DNA of 64,000 nucleotides from NCBI GenBank assembly GCA_948146395.1, contig OX411544.1, positions 87,691,632 to 87,755,631 on the forward strand. The letters are read 5' to 3'. The position numbers were made by a program, and so were the translations under genes. The DNA is from Fragum whitleyi (lineage: Eukaryota > Mollusca > Bivalvia > Cardiida > Cardiidae). Of the stretch, positions 1-11,752 are shown one piece after another. The number at the start of each line of letters is the position of its first letter. Position 1 is the stretch's first letter. A model generated the notes under the pieces. The model was not told the origin of the DNA and did not search any database. It worked only from the letters and a program-made list of their open reading frames with translations.

Positions 1-620
1 TGCGAAAACAGAACGGAAAATATCGGACGCGTAAAGTATGTAGCCTGGATGATGAGTGGATGTTCATCTGGAGCCCTGCGGATAAGAGCGGATGACAGCT
101 CAGAAGAGGTTACCCGGTATAATTTGGACGTATACTAATAGAGGAAAGAGCGGATGCATAAAGCGTTGGACGTATACACAACGTATGCTGAGCGAAAAGA
201 AAACAGATGCAGCGCGGATCATTAAGTCTTACGTGATGCATACGCCTACATACTTTAATATCCGTGTTACTCCCCCTTCTATATACTTAATAAACCCATC
301 ATGTGTACGTTTACATCCAAAGCGAATGAGAGTTTCAAGGATTCCCAACGAATGGATTGGGGATAGAGCTAAAGTATAATGGATGCTTTCGTATACGCAG
401 CGTTTCTTCCTCGTATTGTTTCGCATTTACACCGTACATAGCGGAAGGTTTATCCTCACAATCTTTGTGCAACTCAAAACTTTTTGCGCGGATGATATCA
501 CAATGGATGGACGGACAGAACGTATGCAAAGTGTATTTACAGGGTAAGAAACAGATGCAAAGCGTCTTTTCAACGGATGTAAATATTTTCATACGTTTTT
601 CATCCCCTATGCATCCGTAA
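1..620. other. unclassified stretch rich in CGGATG and CGTATAC words
   Basis: No credible gene is seen. The stretch repeatedly uses the words GCGGATG, ACGTATAC and AACAGATGC at irregular spacing, for example GGACGTATAC near 127 and 168. This suggests a decayed short-period repeat. Short open frames here overlap on both strands and show no recognisable domain. Confidence 0.3.
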
Positions 621-2889
621 GTGCAGTGGGACCGGGCCTTTAGCTGTTTGTGGGTTAGAACCCACCAAGAGAATGGTCATGTCGTTTGGCAGGATACTTA
701 ACTGGGCTTAGCAAGGCCAGCTGTCTATTAAAAATGGTTGTATTGTTAAAAATTATTACCGCTCCACCCATTCTCTCCGGTGTATTTGATGTGTACTGGT
801 ATATGAACTAGGACAACTATGAATAGCCTTTCCTTGGGTTAATCCTTCTTCTGAAATGGTTTGCTCAGTTTAATTTAAAAACAAAGAAAAACAGCTAGAG
901 CTTCTTGAAGCACTCATGTGATATCTTGCATTGAATAACACAGGGGGCCATTTTGGGGTCTCTAGCGAAATCCACGTCTGTTACAACACAAGGCAGACAA
1001 TGTACATATCTGGATGAAGGAATTTTGCATTTTGTGAGACAGATTCGATAAAAACGTGGAAAGACAATATTTTGAGTTCAAAAACAATAAGCCGTTTTCT
1101 CTTTTTTTATTTTGTGTGTCTCTCTAGACTATTGAAAAGTTTAAAGAAATATAGGGAGTAATTAACAATTAAATGAAGATGAAATTTGTCGAATGTGGAC
1201 ATAAAGTCAGATACTGTTTTGAGATTACCCTTCATTACAGCTTCTCCTCTGAGAAGATTTATGTGCTTATATGACATTGTAGAGTTTGACTAGACTACCA
1301 AATCCGTTTACAAATTAAGACTTGAGTTTCAATACAGATAAGAATGCGACAATGTTAGTAATCGCTACGTTAACTGCAATGACATCCTAGAGAATCCCAT
1401 GTTGCTTAGCAGCTACATGATACAAAGTGGTGACTTCGTTCTATTCCAACACAAATGCTTATTCAAGTTTGTCGAATCATGATCAATTGTGGTCCGGCAT
1501 TATTCATCCGCGTTGAGTGTATATTCACGCTGTGCATTATGTGCACTTTTAATGAAGATGCATTTTTTTAATTTGGCAATCCGCAATAATTCAGCTGAAT
1601 GCAAATTCAGATCAAATATTAATCTACTGCTCGCGATAAACTCAAAACGCGCATGTTCAAAAATTTCAGCCGAGCCGAAATGTTTGCGAATCTTGTGAAT
1701 ATATTCTCAAAAGATCCTTAGTTGACGGTAAATAGCGTACTTTTTCGAAATTTAAAAGTGTTCACTTTCTTTTGGAACTGAGTATATAATCAATAAACAC
1801 GTTTATACATATAATGATTATCATACTGAAAATGGTAACAGTCGCTGATTAATATGGTGTTATACTTAAATGAAATCCGTTACTTGAAATATTTTAAATA
1901 AAGAATGAAAATTTATAAAGATTTTAATTATAGGACCTTTTTATGTTGTTATTTCGATAAAATAGAGGTTCTTCGCTTTTCAGGTGTCGATTTCATATAG
2001 GGCATATTTATCTAATATATGTAAAATTACGATAATTTAATCATTTCATGAATGTTCTGACATTCTAGACGACGAAATCTATTAGTAATTTCAAAGCACT
2101 CTTTGCATCAGATTATCAAAGTTTGCAATCCCAAAGAACGTGAGATTTCTTTTCAATCTTTTGCATATGAATGGATAAATGAATATGCGTCTTTTCTCTT
2201 CCCTGTGCCTATGAATTTGCAGGGGAGGTTTGAGTAGAAATGGAGGGGGTTATTAACAAACCGACTTCTACCTCTGTAGGCCTTGAAAATTCAAGGCCCG
2301 TTAACCTAAATTTATATATTATGAATAGGAATGGATGATTGCTCAACGCAAAAGATGAGTTAAGCAGAGCAATTCGTGTGATTAAACAAGCATATCTATC
2401 ATGTAATACATAGACAATTCATTTGGTAAGATATATTTTTTTAAAAAGTATCACAATATCATATAAAAGAAATGAAATATTTATAAAACCGAGGATCAAT
2501 TTGTAAGCTATGCGTTTATATGGAAATACTTACTATTTCTTGTGAAATTATCTCCCTTTATTAACTAAATTTCAAGAAATTATATGTTAACATGCTGAAA
2601 ATGTATTTTTGAATGATTATTTCAAATATTCTAACTCATTTAAGCAACTACGGGGCGATTTTAAAAGCCTTTACTACAAAAAGAACAATATAGCAGGCGA
2701 AATCGCTTTAACAATTTGCTTGGACGCCATCTTGGACGCCATCTTGTTTCTAGCGAGTTGCCCGATGATGCCAAGGTGGCATCAGCCGGATTCATGATGT
2801 ACAATGTCTCTTCTTTTTAAAAATGTAAAAACATTTTCTATAGACGGTATTGCACGGTTAAAGTGAAATTTCGGGTTTTGCTGCCGGAC
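621..2889. other. intergenic, nothing recognised
   Basis: AT-rich intergenic DNA. I see no supported exon, RNA gene or clear transposon ends. Short open frames such as 1489-1698 have no recognisable domain. Confidence 0.4.
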
Positions 2890-3289
2890 TACAGTTAGTT
2901 ACAACGCGAAATCGACATTCGCCTCAAAAGAAAAAAAAAATTAAAGCGCTCACCCACTCAGCGCTCTATTCATTCATTCCAAACACTCACTCAAACCTTT
3001 CAAAAACGCTCAATTCCATTGAGAAATATAGAATCAACAACGCCATTCAAAATACAATAGAATTCATCAACATCTGAGCTGGTGTTCTTCTTACTTTCTT
3101 CGCCCCCACTACCGCTAGATCCGAAAGCCGACTGGCCGGCGACATTTGGATATAGAAGAATCGCGATTTTACTGTGTTTTGTAAGCGTGTTATAGGTTCT
3201 TGAAGAAATAGGAAGCTATCTATAGAACTTGTATGCAAATTTTATTAAAAGGAGGTAATCAATATCAATTTCACGAAGTTGTTAACTGA
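2890..3289. mobile_element. MITE family M1, copy 1 (internally deleted)
   Basis: It begins TACAGTTAGTTACAACGCGA and ends in CAATTTCACGAAGTTGTTAACTGA, which is the M1 terminal inverted repeat. Inside are the diagnostic M1 blocks: CACTCAGCGCTC with CATTCATTCCAAACACTCAC, then GGTTCTTGAAGAAATAGGAA. Compared with other copies, the far half of the central hairpin and the segment after it are missing. It is non-coding. Confidence 0.75.
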
Positions 3290-3821
3290 ATCAATAATGT
3301 TGCTAATCTCTGAGATATCATATATATATATGAACTCCAAAGATCACTTCTCCTAATATACTTAAGATAGAAAAAAGGCCAAAATATATAAAAACTTTCT
3401 AGTAAAACAATCATACAATGTAGGCGTGTTGAGTTAAACTTTGCAAGCACGTGATTAGTTCAAATAGACATGCCAAATCAGTTTTCAAATTAGAAAAGCT
3501 TACCATCTCTGCTGATGATACTATTTGAGCGCGCAAACTTTAATGTTACAAGGACGGCCCATCTTATAAAGTGTGAAAGGTGGCGACTCTTATCAGACTG
3601 CGCGGTTTGCGCAGCGGACTACTGGTGTAATATTTCGCATTTAAGTGTTCTGAATCTATTGTGTTCATGCTACATTTCTAGTTATTAATTTTTGAAATGC
3701 GATCTCTCGTTCAACTCCACTGGATAAAAACTCTAGTACAATTTGTTTTACGGAGATCGGATATGGCTCCCACTTTCGCCTGAGGGTCACATATGCTGGT
3801 GTACATCACAATCTTTTGGAC

Positions 3822-4030
3822 TTGAAGAAATAGAAAGCTAATTATAGAACTTGTGTGCTTATATAGGAAGGTAATAAATATTGCTAATTTTGTTCATCCT
3901 AAACAAAATTAGCGGTATTGAATAACCTCCCTTTAATCAACTCAAAACTCACTCATCGGTCTCATTTAGATTCTTTCCAACATCCCTCGAAACTTATTCA
4001 CCTTAAATTACACGATGTTCTTTACTCTAT
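3822..4030. mobile_element. MITE family M1, partial copy 2
   Basis: It contains the GAAGAAATAGAAAGCTA block followed by the M1 hairpin (AATATTGCTAATTTTGTTCA, then a loop, then the complement) and a degraded end resembling TTACACGATG. One terminal half is missing. Confidence 0.6.
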
Positions 4031-5476
4031 TTGAGGGCTTGGATCGCCCTCACGGTGCATTTGAAACCGTTCTCCATTCATTTATATACACTATTCTATG
4101 ACTTGAGCGTTGTCTTTGTACAAGCTTATTGAGTCATAACTTCTTGTGCTTGTAAAATTGTTGGAAATTTCGGGCACAGGTTTATATGATAATTTCTTCT
4201 CAGTACATTGTCAACAAACTCTTGCATGTTCCGATTAAAATCAAAAAAACATCCCTCTTATGTTATTCGTTGCACGGAGTATCAAAAACCACAAGTCTTA
4301 TACTAAAACAAAACTTAATATGACGGTAAATGCTTATTCGGAAAACGATTCCAAACTAAGCCTGGACATATATGTTCTGCGCAAAGTAGGAATCGGTACA
4401 ATACCGGAATTGCCCCGTGCAATTAGTCCGGCAGAAAAATGACATATTTTACTTGAACCTAATTTTGAATCAAAATTGTGGTTATCAGCTAAGATGGCTG
4501 TCAAACAGAACTGTTGCTTGTTGGGCAACTTTGAACTGTAAATAGGAGTTTACAAAGTTTTCCTAATTTCTTTTTAATTAATACCAAATTTTATCCTCTT
4601 TCCATGTAGCATTTTGTATCTGTCATTATATATGCATCATTTGTTTTAAGTTTGAGATGGCAGTAACTGGAATGTGGACAACATCATTGTTTACCTTATC
4701 TTTTTGTTGATTTTTATTTATATTTCCGCTTGTTTTTCCCTTAGATTTGTAATTTGGTATGAAGTTATACTCCAAAATACATAATGTTAACGCCCTTATT
4801 CTGACCCAGAGAGGTCCAAATTGATTTCACTCTTTGACAATGGTGACTCTTACTGATCCAAAGACTAAAAGAAAAAAAAAGACAATTTTTGTTCTGGCTG
4901 CCATCTTGCACTTAGGATGCCATCATTTTCTAATGGATCATGATTAATAAGGATGGGGTACTGAACGCAAAAACAAAGTCATAAAATTTAGAAACAAAGG
5001 TGTATGGATGTCTATAATAACGTTTCTTACACATAAGATATTAAGCTGCCATCTTGAAATTCGCCCTAAAATAGCATACTTACCAGAGATAATGCATATT
5101 GACGTCTTGGATCTGCTTGACAGAGGTCAAATGAATTATTCCATACCTTATTAAGCGAGATCGTTTTGAGAGTGTATGATGCCCCTTCCTGATCCAAAGA
5201 CCAATGCTTATACATGTATTTGGATATAAGCAAATATCGTTTTTAAAACTGGCTACTATCTCGCCTTGAGAATGATTTGATCTTAAAATTAGCACTGAAT
5301 GATTGAAATCAGTATTGAAACCTTTAACAAGGATGTTTGGTCTACTAAAATAAGACAAAAGATGATAAAAAGCATAGACTGTATTTTTTCAGTCAATTTA
5401 ATCATTCTTTGGCAGAGAATTTGAAACCACTCAGAATGACAGGTAGAACCCAACATATCCAATGTTTATATCTTGA
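4031..5476. other. intergenic, weak local repeats only
   Basis: No gene is supported. The phrase TGATCCAAAGAC recurs (near 4855 and 5192) and GCCATCTTG recurs near 4898 and 5048, hinting at an old dispersed repeat. Nothing else was identified. Confidence 0.35.
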
Positions 5477-6067
5477 TTCTTACTAAGGAATAAGAGGGTG
5501 CACATTTTAACCAGACGGGCATTTCGTTCTCGCCTGTTTTACGGATGGTGTAAAAGTTTACAACAAGTTTGCAAGAATTTAGAATTCCAAGACGAGCTTT
5601 ACGTGCCGTCTGCTGACATAGCCACGTACAATGATACTAACGTCATCATTACACAAGGAAACTTAAAACAATTACAAGTACTCCGCATACTTCCTAAACT
5701 GGCAGTTGAGAGAAAAGTAAAGATTGGAAGAATATGTTGCGGCGTTGACGTATTCGGCGATCAGATTTACGTGACGTGCCATGATAGTCCAGGTAACGGA
5801 GAGGTAAAAGTACTGAGTAAAACAGGCAAACTGCAGAGACGACTTGGCTTTGACAATGATAAATACATGTTTACCAGACCTCTAGCTGTCAAAATAAGTC
5901 GGGATGGTACGGAAATTTACGTTTCCGATTCGGACACCAGTATAGTTACATGTCTGGATCAGAGAGGTCACGTAATTTACAGATATTCCGACGCTGAATT
6001 AAACAGACCTACAGGTTTATTCGTCGATGCAGATGATAACTTGCTGGTGTGTGCTTGGTCGTTTTGA
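5477..6067 (+). pseudogene. NHL-type beta-propeller fragment, TRIM-like C-terminal exon
   Basis: An open frame runs from an in-frame stop just upstream (TGA at 5474-5476) to TGA at 6065-6067. Its first in-frame start-like codon is GTG at 5498, so no convincing eukaryotic start is present and this reads as an internal exon or a fragment. The translation has the blade rhythm of NHL propellers: hydrophobic runs such as GVDVFGDQIYVTC, PLAVKISRDGTEIYVSDSD and LNRPTGLFVDADDNLLVC. In molluscs such propellers are typical C-termini of TRIM/NHL proteins, which act as E3 ligase-like adaptors or RNA-binding scaffolds. No RING, B-box or coiled coil lies nearby. The frame stops right after the third recognisable blade, and the following bases do not continue the domain. 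A degraded gene copy is more likely than an intact gene, but one exon of a gene whose other exons lie outside the window is possible. Confidence 0.55.
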
Positions 6068-6503
6068 CGGAGGACGATGAAATAAGGAACCCACTTTGTG
6101 TGGCCTATAGACAAAGTAGAGGATTTTTGGTGGTGGGACTAGACAATAGGGCTATTACAGCTCATGCGCTCGTGGTCATCAAAACCCAGTAAACCAGTCG
6201 AGGGTTTCAGATGACAAGGCAATTTGTACTCCGTAATTGATCCCTGTTTCAAATCTGCTTTGGAATTTTGTCAAAATATTCTTGCAACATATTTCAGAAT
6301 TAATGTTAAGGGAAAAATTGGCCCATTCGGAACATCGCTCGGACTTTTCCGTAAACTGGAAAGTACCTCGGACGTAAGTGTAGTAAATTTTGCTTTTTTT
6401 TGTTATTCGGCTCCTGGTAGTCCTTTGGTTAATACGCTTGGGGAATAGTTTACCCCTTTAATGTTTTCCGATCGTCTGTGGAGACCATTTTGGCATATTA
6501 TAA

Positions 6504-6576
6504 TTTGAAAGCAAAACGCAGTAAAATAATATGAAAGCAAAACGCAGTAAAACACTGCGTTTTGTTTTCATATTAA
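6504..6576. repeat. short direct plus inverted repeat hairpin
   Basis: The motif TGAAAGCAAAACGCAGTAAA occurs twice in direct orientation (6506 and 6532) and is followed at once by its inverted copy ACTGCGTTTTGTTTTCATAT. The second direct copy and the inverted copy form a stem of about 20 bp with a tiny loop. Confidence 0.7.
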
Positions 6577-6950
6577 AGTATGCCCAATTCTAGCCTCACG
6601 TTGATTTTATTTTTTCGCAATTTTTTTAGTTATGTTTGTGACGTCATATAAACCCATGTGTGATATGACGCGCTTTCATGGCTGCGCCCTTATTATTCCG
6701 AGGTCTATTCCGTAGAATCGTCGAGGGTTCCCGAGTGCAATTAGCCTAGTCGGTTAAGCCGTTCGGCTCTTAGTACCGGAGTCGTAAATTCAATTTTCGA
6801 CTCAACCAAATTATAAGGGGCCGGGAATGTAGAGTAAATATCTTTTTTTATTGTTCTGTGTTTCCAGAAATGTGACCAAACCCTAGGCTACTCTCAAAAG
6901 GATATTTATTGGGATTAATAGAACCGACTCAATTAACAAATAAATACCTA

Positions 6951-7116
6951 TTAAGGCAGTTGATCCGTAATAATTTTGCGACATTTCTGAAGTAATGAAC
7001 TTTAACAGTGTTAACCGAGGTTTTCTTATGATTTTCTCTAAGAAACCTCGGTCAATACTGAAAAAAAATCATGAGTTCCTAAGTGTTGCAAAACCATAAT
7101 GGGTCCACTACCTTAA
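6951..7116. mobile_element. TTAA-bounded foldback MITE (M2), copy 1
   Basis: It is bounded by TTAAGGCAG on the left and CTACCTTAA on the right. Inside is a long imperfect palindrome whose arms carry GTTAACCGAGG and its complement CCTCGGTCAATAC. Terminal TTAA is typical of piggyBac- and Kolobok-type target duplications, but the mobilising family is unknown. Confidence 0.65.
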
Positions 7117-7474
7117 AAGTGCTAATACAATAACAAACAAGTCAGTATAGACCTGCAATTTCAAGTGAGTGATCAAAGATCAATTTTACATTGAAAATGA
7201 TAGGAGATAACGGTTTCTCGGACCTCACTCTTTCTTGCGGAACTATAGTGAATAAATTGCGCTTCTATTTCCGATTACAGTATTCGCCAATTAATAAGGC
7301 ATATAAAGTAAGTGTGTACTAAACTCTTATTCATGTACTGTTGTTTTTTTAACATTTTTTTTATATTCATCCGATATTTGTTTTACTATTTTACAAACAG
7401 ACAATACATGAATGACATGTATAAATAGTTTGCAGTAATGCGGAGCCCCGTAGAAGACATGGTATACATAGTGT

Positions 7475-7590
7475 TTATTTCGTTAAAACAAATTTGCATT
7501 TCGTTAAAAACAAATCAATATTTAGTTATATATAAATACTCTTCCTTTTCAACGAATTTGTAACGAATTGCTATTTCGTTAAAACAAATG
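7475..7590. repeat. degenerate AACGAA-type minisatellite, block 1
   Basis: The phrases ATTTCGTTAAAACAAAT and CAACGAATTTGTAACGAATT recur several times in about 115 bp. A related block lies at 8515-8705. Confidence 0.5.
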
Positions 7591-8034
7591 GTATCCTTCG
7601 GAGCACTCTGTTGTTATCATTAGCAATATGAAGCCACGTCATGTACTTTCCAATTGTTACATGTGCGAGGGACCACTACACGTTATTGGCACATTTTTAA
7701 TTGTTTATTAATGCCAACATTTGAATAAATATAGACTCTTCATGGCTCAGTGGTTACCACTCTTTACTTCGAGTCTTTAATTCTTGCCCATGTGAGCTAA
7801 AGCACGGTCAGCGACGGTCTTTTTCATCTGGGCTTTATGCATCAATGTTCATCAATGGGTCGGGGGAGGGGGTGTTTGAGATTTATTATCGAGTCATTTA
7901 TGTGTGTACTATTCAAATCCATGCCTGGAATGGCTTATTGTAATCCGCACTCAGACAGACAACTACACGACCCCCATCCATTTTCTAATTATAAAAGCCC
8001 TAACACGATGCTGGGAAATGTCTTTTAGTAATGG
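7591..8034. other. intergenic, possible degraded SINE head
   Basis: Near 7742 the phrase ATGGCTCAGTGGTTACCACT resembles a tRNA A-box region, but no matching B-box or body was found. Nothing else is supported. Confidence 0.25.
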
Positions 8035-8200
8035 CTTAAGGTAGTGGAACCGTAATAGTTCCACAACATTTAGGCCCTCGTGAACTTTCACAATGTCAAC
8101 CAAGGTTTCCTAATGAAAATCATCTTTAGGAAACCTCGGTTTACAGTGTTTTTCAATACTACCAAAACGTTGCGGAACTATTACGGGTCTACTGCCTTAA
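8035..8200. mobile_element. TTAA-bounded foldback MITE (M2), copy 2
   Basis: It starts CTTAAGGTAGTGGAACCGTA and ends in the inverted form, GGAACTATTACGGGTCTACTGCCTTAA. A second, inner inverted repeat (CCAAGGTTTCCTAATGA and its complement around 8100-8145) gives a nearly complete hairpin of about 166 bp. It matches copies 1 and 3. Confidence 0.75.
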
Positions 8201-8250
8201 AGTCCTCATTACCTAAAGAATACGATAACTTTATAGCTTACATATACATA

Positions 8251-8508
8251 TGTGACCCGTCAGTCGAAAAGGGACCATCTGGAACCCAAGAAAATGAATT
8301 TTTGAAAAAGAGATGTGGTCCAGCATCGGTCAACCAAAGGTCGCATTTAAAAAATTCTTTCACTGGAAGGTAGATTGAACATCCTAGTTTCGGAAAATGA
8401 GCACATTGTGAAATGTTTTGACCCTAGTCAGTCTGCGCAAGCCGCGCAGTCTGACTAGGATCGACACTTTACGCACTACCCAGATGATCCCTTTTCGCGT
8501 GACATACA
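8251..8508. mobile_element. MITE family M4, copy 1
   Basis: It starts TGTGACCCGTCAGTCGAAAA and ends CCCTTTTCGCGTGACATACA, an imperfect terminal inverted repeat of about 30 bp that includes CCATCTGG and CCAGATGAT. A perfect inner inverted repeat, CCTAGTCAGTCTGCGC / GCGCAGTCTGACTAGG, lies near 8423-8460. It is non-coding, and related copies lie at 22283, 23435 and 43329. Confidence 0.7.
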
Positions 8509-8514
8509 TTTGTT

Positions 8515-8705
8515 TTTCGTTGTCTCGAGGTACTGTTTCGTTTTAACGATTAGTATTTTGTTTAAACGAATTAACATTTCGTTTAACGAATTGGTATTTT
8601 GTTTTATCAAAAGAGTTTTTTCGTTATAACGAAGTACTTATATTGTTTTTTCGTTACAACTAATGAGTATTTCATTTTAACGAAAAGTATTTCATTTCAA
8701 CTAAT
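8515..8705. repeat. degenerate AACGAA-type minisatellite, block 2
   Basis: There are seven or more diverged units of the form TTTCGTTTTAACGAATTAGTA. The unit itself is partly palindromic (TTCGTT..AACGAA). It is the same motif as at 7475-7590. Confidence 0.6.
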
Positions 8706-8874
8706 ATTTTTCCCTTTATACTTCTATTCTTTTCTGAATTTGAACCTTAAAGGTATCTTACCATTACTTTGTGAAGCTAGCTAATCCAGAGAATATTTTG
8801 TTTAATTGCATAAATTTGAGAATAGTTAAACTAAATGAGATGGACTATTTTTACAGCTGGGACTCTAAATCCCC

Positions 8875-9627
8875 TTAAGGTGGCAATGGACAGTCGATAA
8901 ACCGGAAGTCGGTTTTTATTTATTTTACGGCTCTTTTTGCGCGTTGTCTAAAAAGACCGTTTTTCAAAAGATTCCGTTTATGGAAATAACATAGAGTAAT
9001 GATGGTAAAATTTAAAACTTAACTTCTTTTCAACATTTGATATCAATTGAATGACTCGATCATTGAATTAAGCAATGAAAATGCGTTATAAGTGTCATTC
9101 AATTAGAAAGGGTCACTATGAAATAGCGAAAAACTTTCTTATTTGCGTGGAAATGTATGCTGAATTTTTCACAAAATATAGGGAAAATATGGCTTTAAAT
9201 CATATCAGAAAATAAGACATAATCATTGGGTAATTTCTTCAAAAAAGTTTTTGTGGCCTTTTTCCCTCTAAAAATTACAAAAAATACTGCATTGTAACTT
9301 TTGAAGGCACATTATGCAAATGCATTTGATCAAAGAGAAATTTCCTTGGTAACAGCCATTGTGTACATTTATAAGGTCTATCAAAATGTATTTGTTTGAT
9401 TTATCCCCTTGTACCTGGCTTATACTATACCTAAAACGAATAAAAACGTTTTACTGAAAAAAGGCCATTACCACTCAAGGGCAGATAACTCTAGCATGAA
9501 AACGAGCATGGAAAGATACCTCCAAATTTTGATATAGTACCTATACAATGTTAATCTAGAACATATGTGAACAAGAAAAAAATCATTGGGCAGCAAAAAT
9601 GACGCCATGTGTCCATTGCTACCTTAA
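8875..9627. mobile_element. TTAA-bounded non-autonomous element (M3), about 750 bp
   Basis: The left end TTAAGGTGGCAATGGACA is mirrored by the right end TGTCCATTGCTACCTTAA, with one mismatch in the terminal 18 bp. The inside is AT-rich with no supported ORF. Its ends resemble those of the M2 foldbacks (TTAAGGTAGTGG), which suggests the same transposase serves both. Confidence 0.7.
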
Positions 9628-10057
9628 GAGAGGATCCCTATAAGCGTAGCTTATACTTGGAACCCTATTTTGTTGGTATTATACAAAATTCCGGGGTTCA
9701 GTTTCCTACTCCTCAGAGGGGGTTTGTTTGAGCCCCCGAGACCCCCTGTATCCGCCACAGGTATAAATACTGCAAGTCATGATTTCTGTTGTAAAACATC
9801 TTTTATTTGACGAGGTTACCCGAATATTTATCTGCTAATCATATTTGGACAACGAAAACAACAGATGGTCAATTATGCTAATGGGACAACTACATAACAC
9901 ATAGATAATGCTCAGTGTATAAGACCACACTTTTGAGTTTTCCTAAGAGAACCGTAGTTGATAAAAAGTTCAGGACATACCGTAATTGTCAGTATTATTG
10001 TAGATTTAGGTCAGTCAGTAAAGAATTGCAGTCTGATTCTAACATGCACTCCATGCT
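9628..10057. other. intergenic, nothing recognised
   Basis: No exon or repeat with clear boundaries is seen. A short open frame at 9915-10127 runs into an M1 copy and is not supported. Confidence 0.35.
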
Positions 10058-10470
10058 TACAGTTAATAACATCGTGAAATTGACAATGTGTATGATTTTG
10101 GAATGCTTTACGAATGAAATTGAATGAGTGTGTGGAGCGAGTTTTGAGTGAATGTAATGGGAGATAATCCAATATCGTAAATTTTGTTCAGGATGAACAA
10201 AATTAGCGATATTGATTACATTCCTTTAATGAAATATGCATATAAGTTCAATAGATAGCTTTCTATTTCTTCAAGAACCTATTAGACGCTTACAATTTGA
10301 ATTATGTCGGTGAAATCGTAATTTTTCTCTTTCCAAATCTATTTTGAATGACGTTGTTGGTTCTATATTTTTCATATGGGTTTGAGCATTTTTGAATTGT
10401 TTTTAGAGAGTGTTTGGACTGAATGAATGGAGCGCTGAGTGAGCGATTTAAAATGGTTTTGATTGAAATG
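10058..10470. mobile_element. MITE family M1, copy 3 (right end replaced)
   Basis: It begins TACAGTTAATAACATCGTGA and contains the full M1 body, including the hairpin around 10170-10230 and the block TGAATGGAGCGCTGAGTGAG. The expected right terminus (CAATTTCACGATG..TAACTGTA) is absent, because the sequence passes into a separate palindrome at about 10471. Confidence 0.75.
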
Positions 10471-10658
10471 AATTATAGAATAACAAATTTTTACCGTTGT
10501 TTATTGAAAATTTAACCACGCTTCTGAGTCCTAAGGCTCAATAAATAATCCACGAGAGCTTTAGCTCGAGTGGATTATTCTTGAGCCTTAGAACTCAGAA
10601 GCGTGGTTAAATTTCCAATAAATAACGGTCAGAATTTTTTATTATAATTCTATCATAG
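10471..10658. repeat. 188-bp palindrome interrupting an M1 copy
   Basis: Two arms of about 80-90 bp are near-perfect inverted copies: TTAACCACGCTTCTGAGT...TAAGGCTCAATAAATAATCC against the complementary GGATTATTCTTGAGCCTTAG...ACTCAGAAGCGTGGTTAA. The centre is GAGAGCTTTAGCTC. It could be a foldback MITE inserted into the M1 right end. Confidence 0.75.
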
Positions 10659-11250
10659 CTAAATTTTCACTATTCCATGGGAAATAAATGCGAAGATACC
10701 AAGTCTACAACAACTGCGGATTAGTTTCATTTGATAATGCAAGCTATTCTTTTTCACCAAAGTAAGCGACGGTAAGCAATAATAAGCTCTCGATTCTTTT
10801 AAATTTGACCCTAAATTTGAATAAGAAAAATGAACAAAATTACAAACATAGTTATTCTTAATTCGTTTTTGTTAATATTAGCATACAAACATATGCATCT
10901 ATAACGCTATCTTCAATCCAAAATTTCAAGTGGGCCAGGGTTTTATTTTTCACCGCATCAAGTTAACTTCAGTGGGGGCGTAGGTAAGGGGCAGGATAAA
11001 GCCTAAATGCTAACGGCCAAGAACCTACATGCCTACATGAGAAAGAGTATTTAACAATCAAATAAACTATCAAACGAACTTAACATACCTTATGAATTAA
11101 AAACAATTGCGATGGATTTCTTGTCGATCGACCATCTCCACTTTATTTTCACGATTTCGTTGTTGTGAAGTTAAAACAAACATCAATTCAATGTCATCCT
11201 GGTTATTTATCACATTAGTCTAGGCTGTTATGTAAGAAAATGGGGTCGAT
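10659..11250. other. intergenic, nothing recognised
   Basis: AT-rich DNA between the palindrome and the left end of the Academ-like transposon. No exon is supported. Confidence 0.4.
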
Positions 11251-11408
11251 CGTGACACTCCGGACGAAAGTGCCATTTTTTGCGAGCGGTCAGATATCAC
11301 TTTTAGACAACTTTTGCACTTGGGGTGCCCGACTTGTGAGGCCTGGTTCTCGATTTTTTGAGGTTTAAAAGTTCGGATAGTGTACTATCCGGATACTCTT
11401 CCCTTGAA
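11251..11408. repeat. left terminal inverted repeat of the Academ-like element
   Basis: It runs inward from CGTGACACTCCGGACGAAAG to GTACTATCCGGATACTCTTC. Its reverse complement aligns along the full length with 16985-17142, with substitutions and a few indels. It contains its own small inverted repeat around CGGATAGTGTACTATCCG. Confidence 0.75.
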
Positions 11409-11752
11409 CTTTCGAATATGATCCCAGAAAGCAACTAGCGTAAAAAATTACGTAGTTGTGACGAAATTGAATTCGATTTTTATTTTTCTTAAAGCTAACG
11501 GTTCTATTTCTGCAGAACACTTCCTCTGCAGAGTAGATTTATGGTCATTTCGACTAATAAAGTGCAATTGTAGCGCCCACTCAAATTTTAGGCTGATATC
11601 AACTCCTGTTCCGCTCATAGGAAAGGCATTATCTTGATATCATTTCATATTTAAGTATAACTTGTGTTTGTAAAGTTTTCTATCCATTTTAAAATCCAGC
11701 CTAGGTAGTCTTACCGCAACGTCAAACCATAGATTTCTGAATCTAGGCCGGC

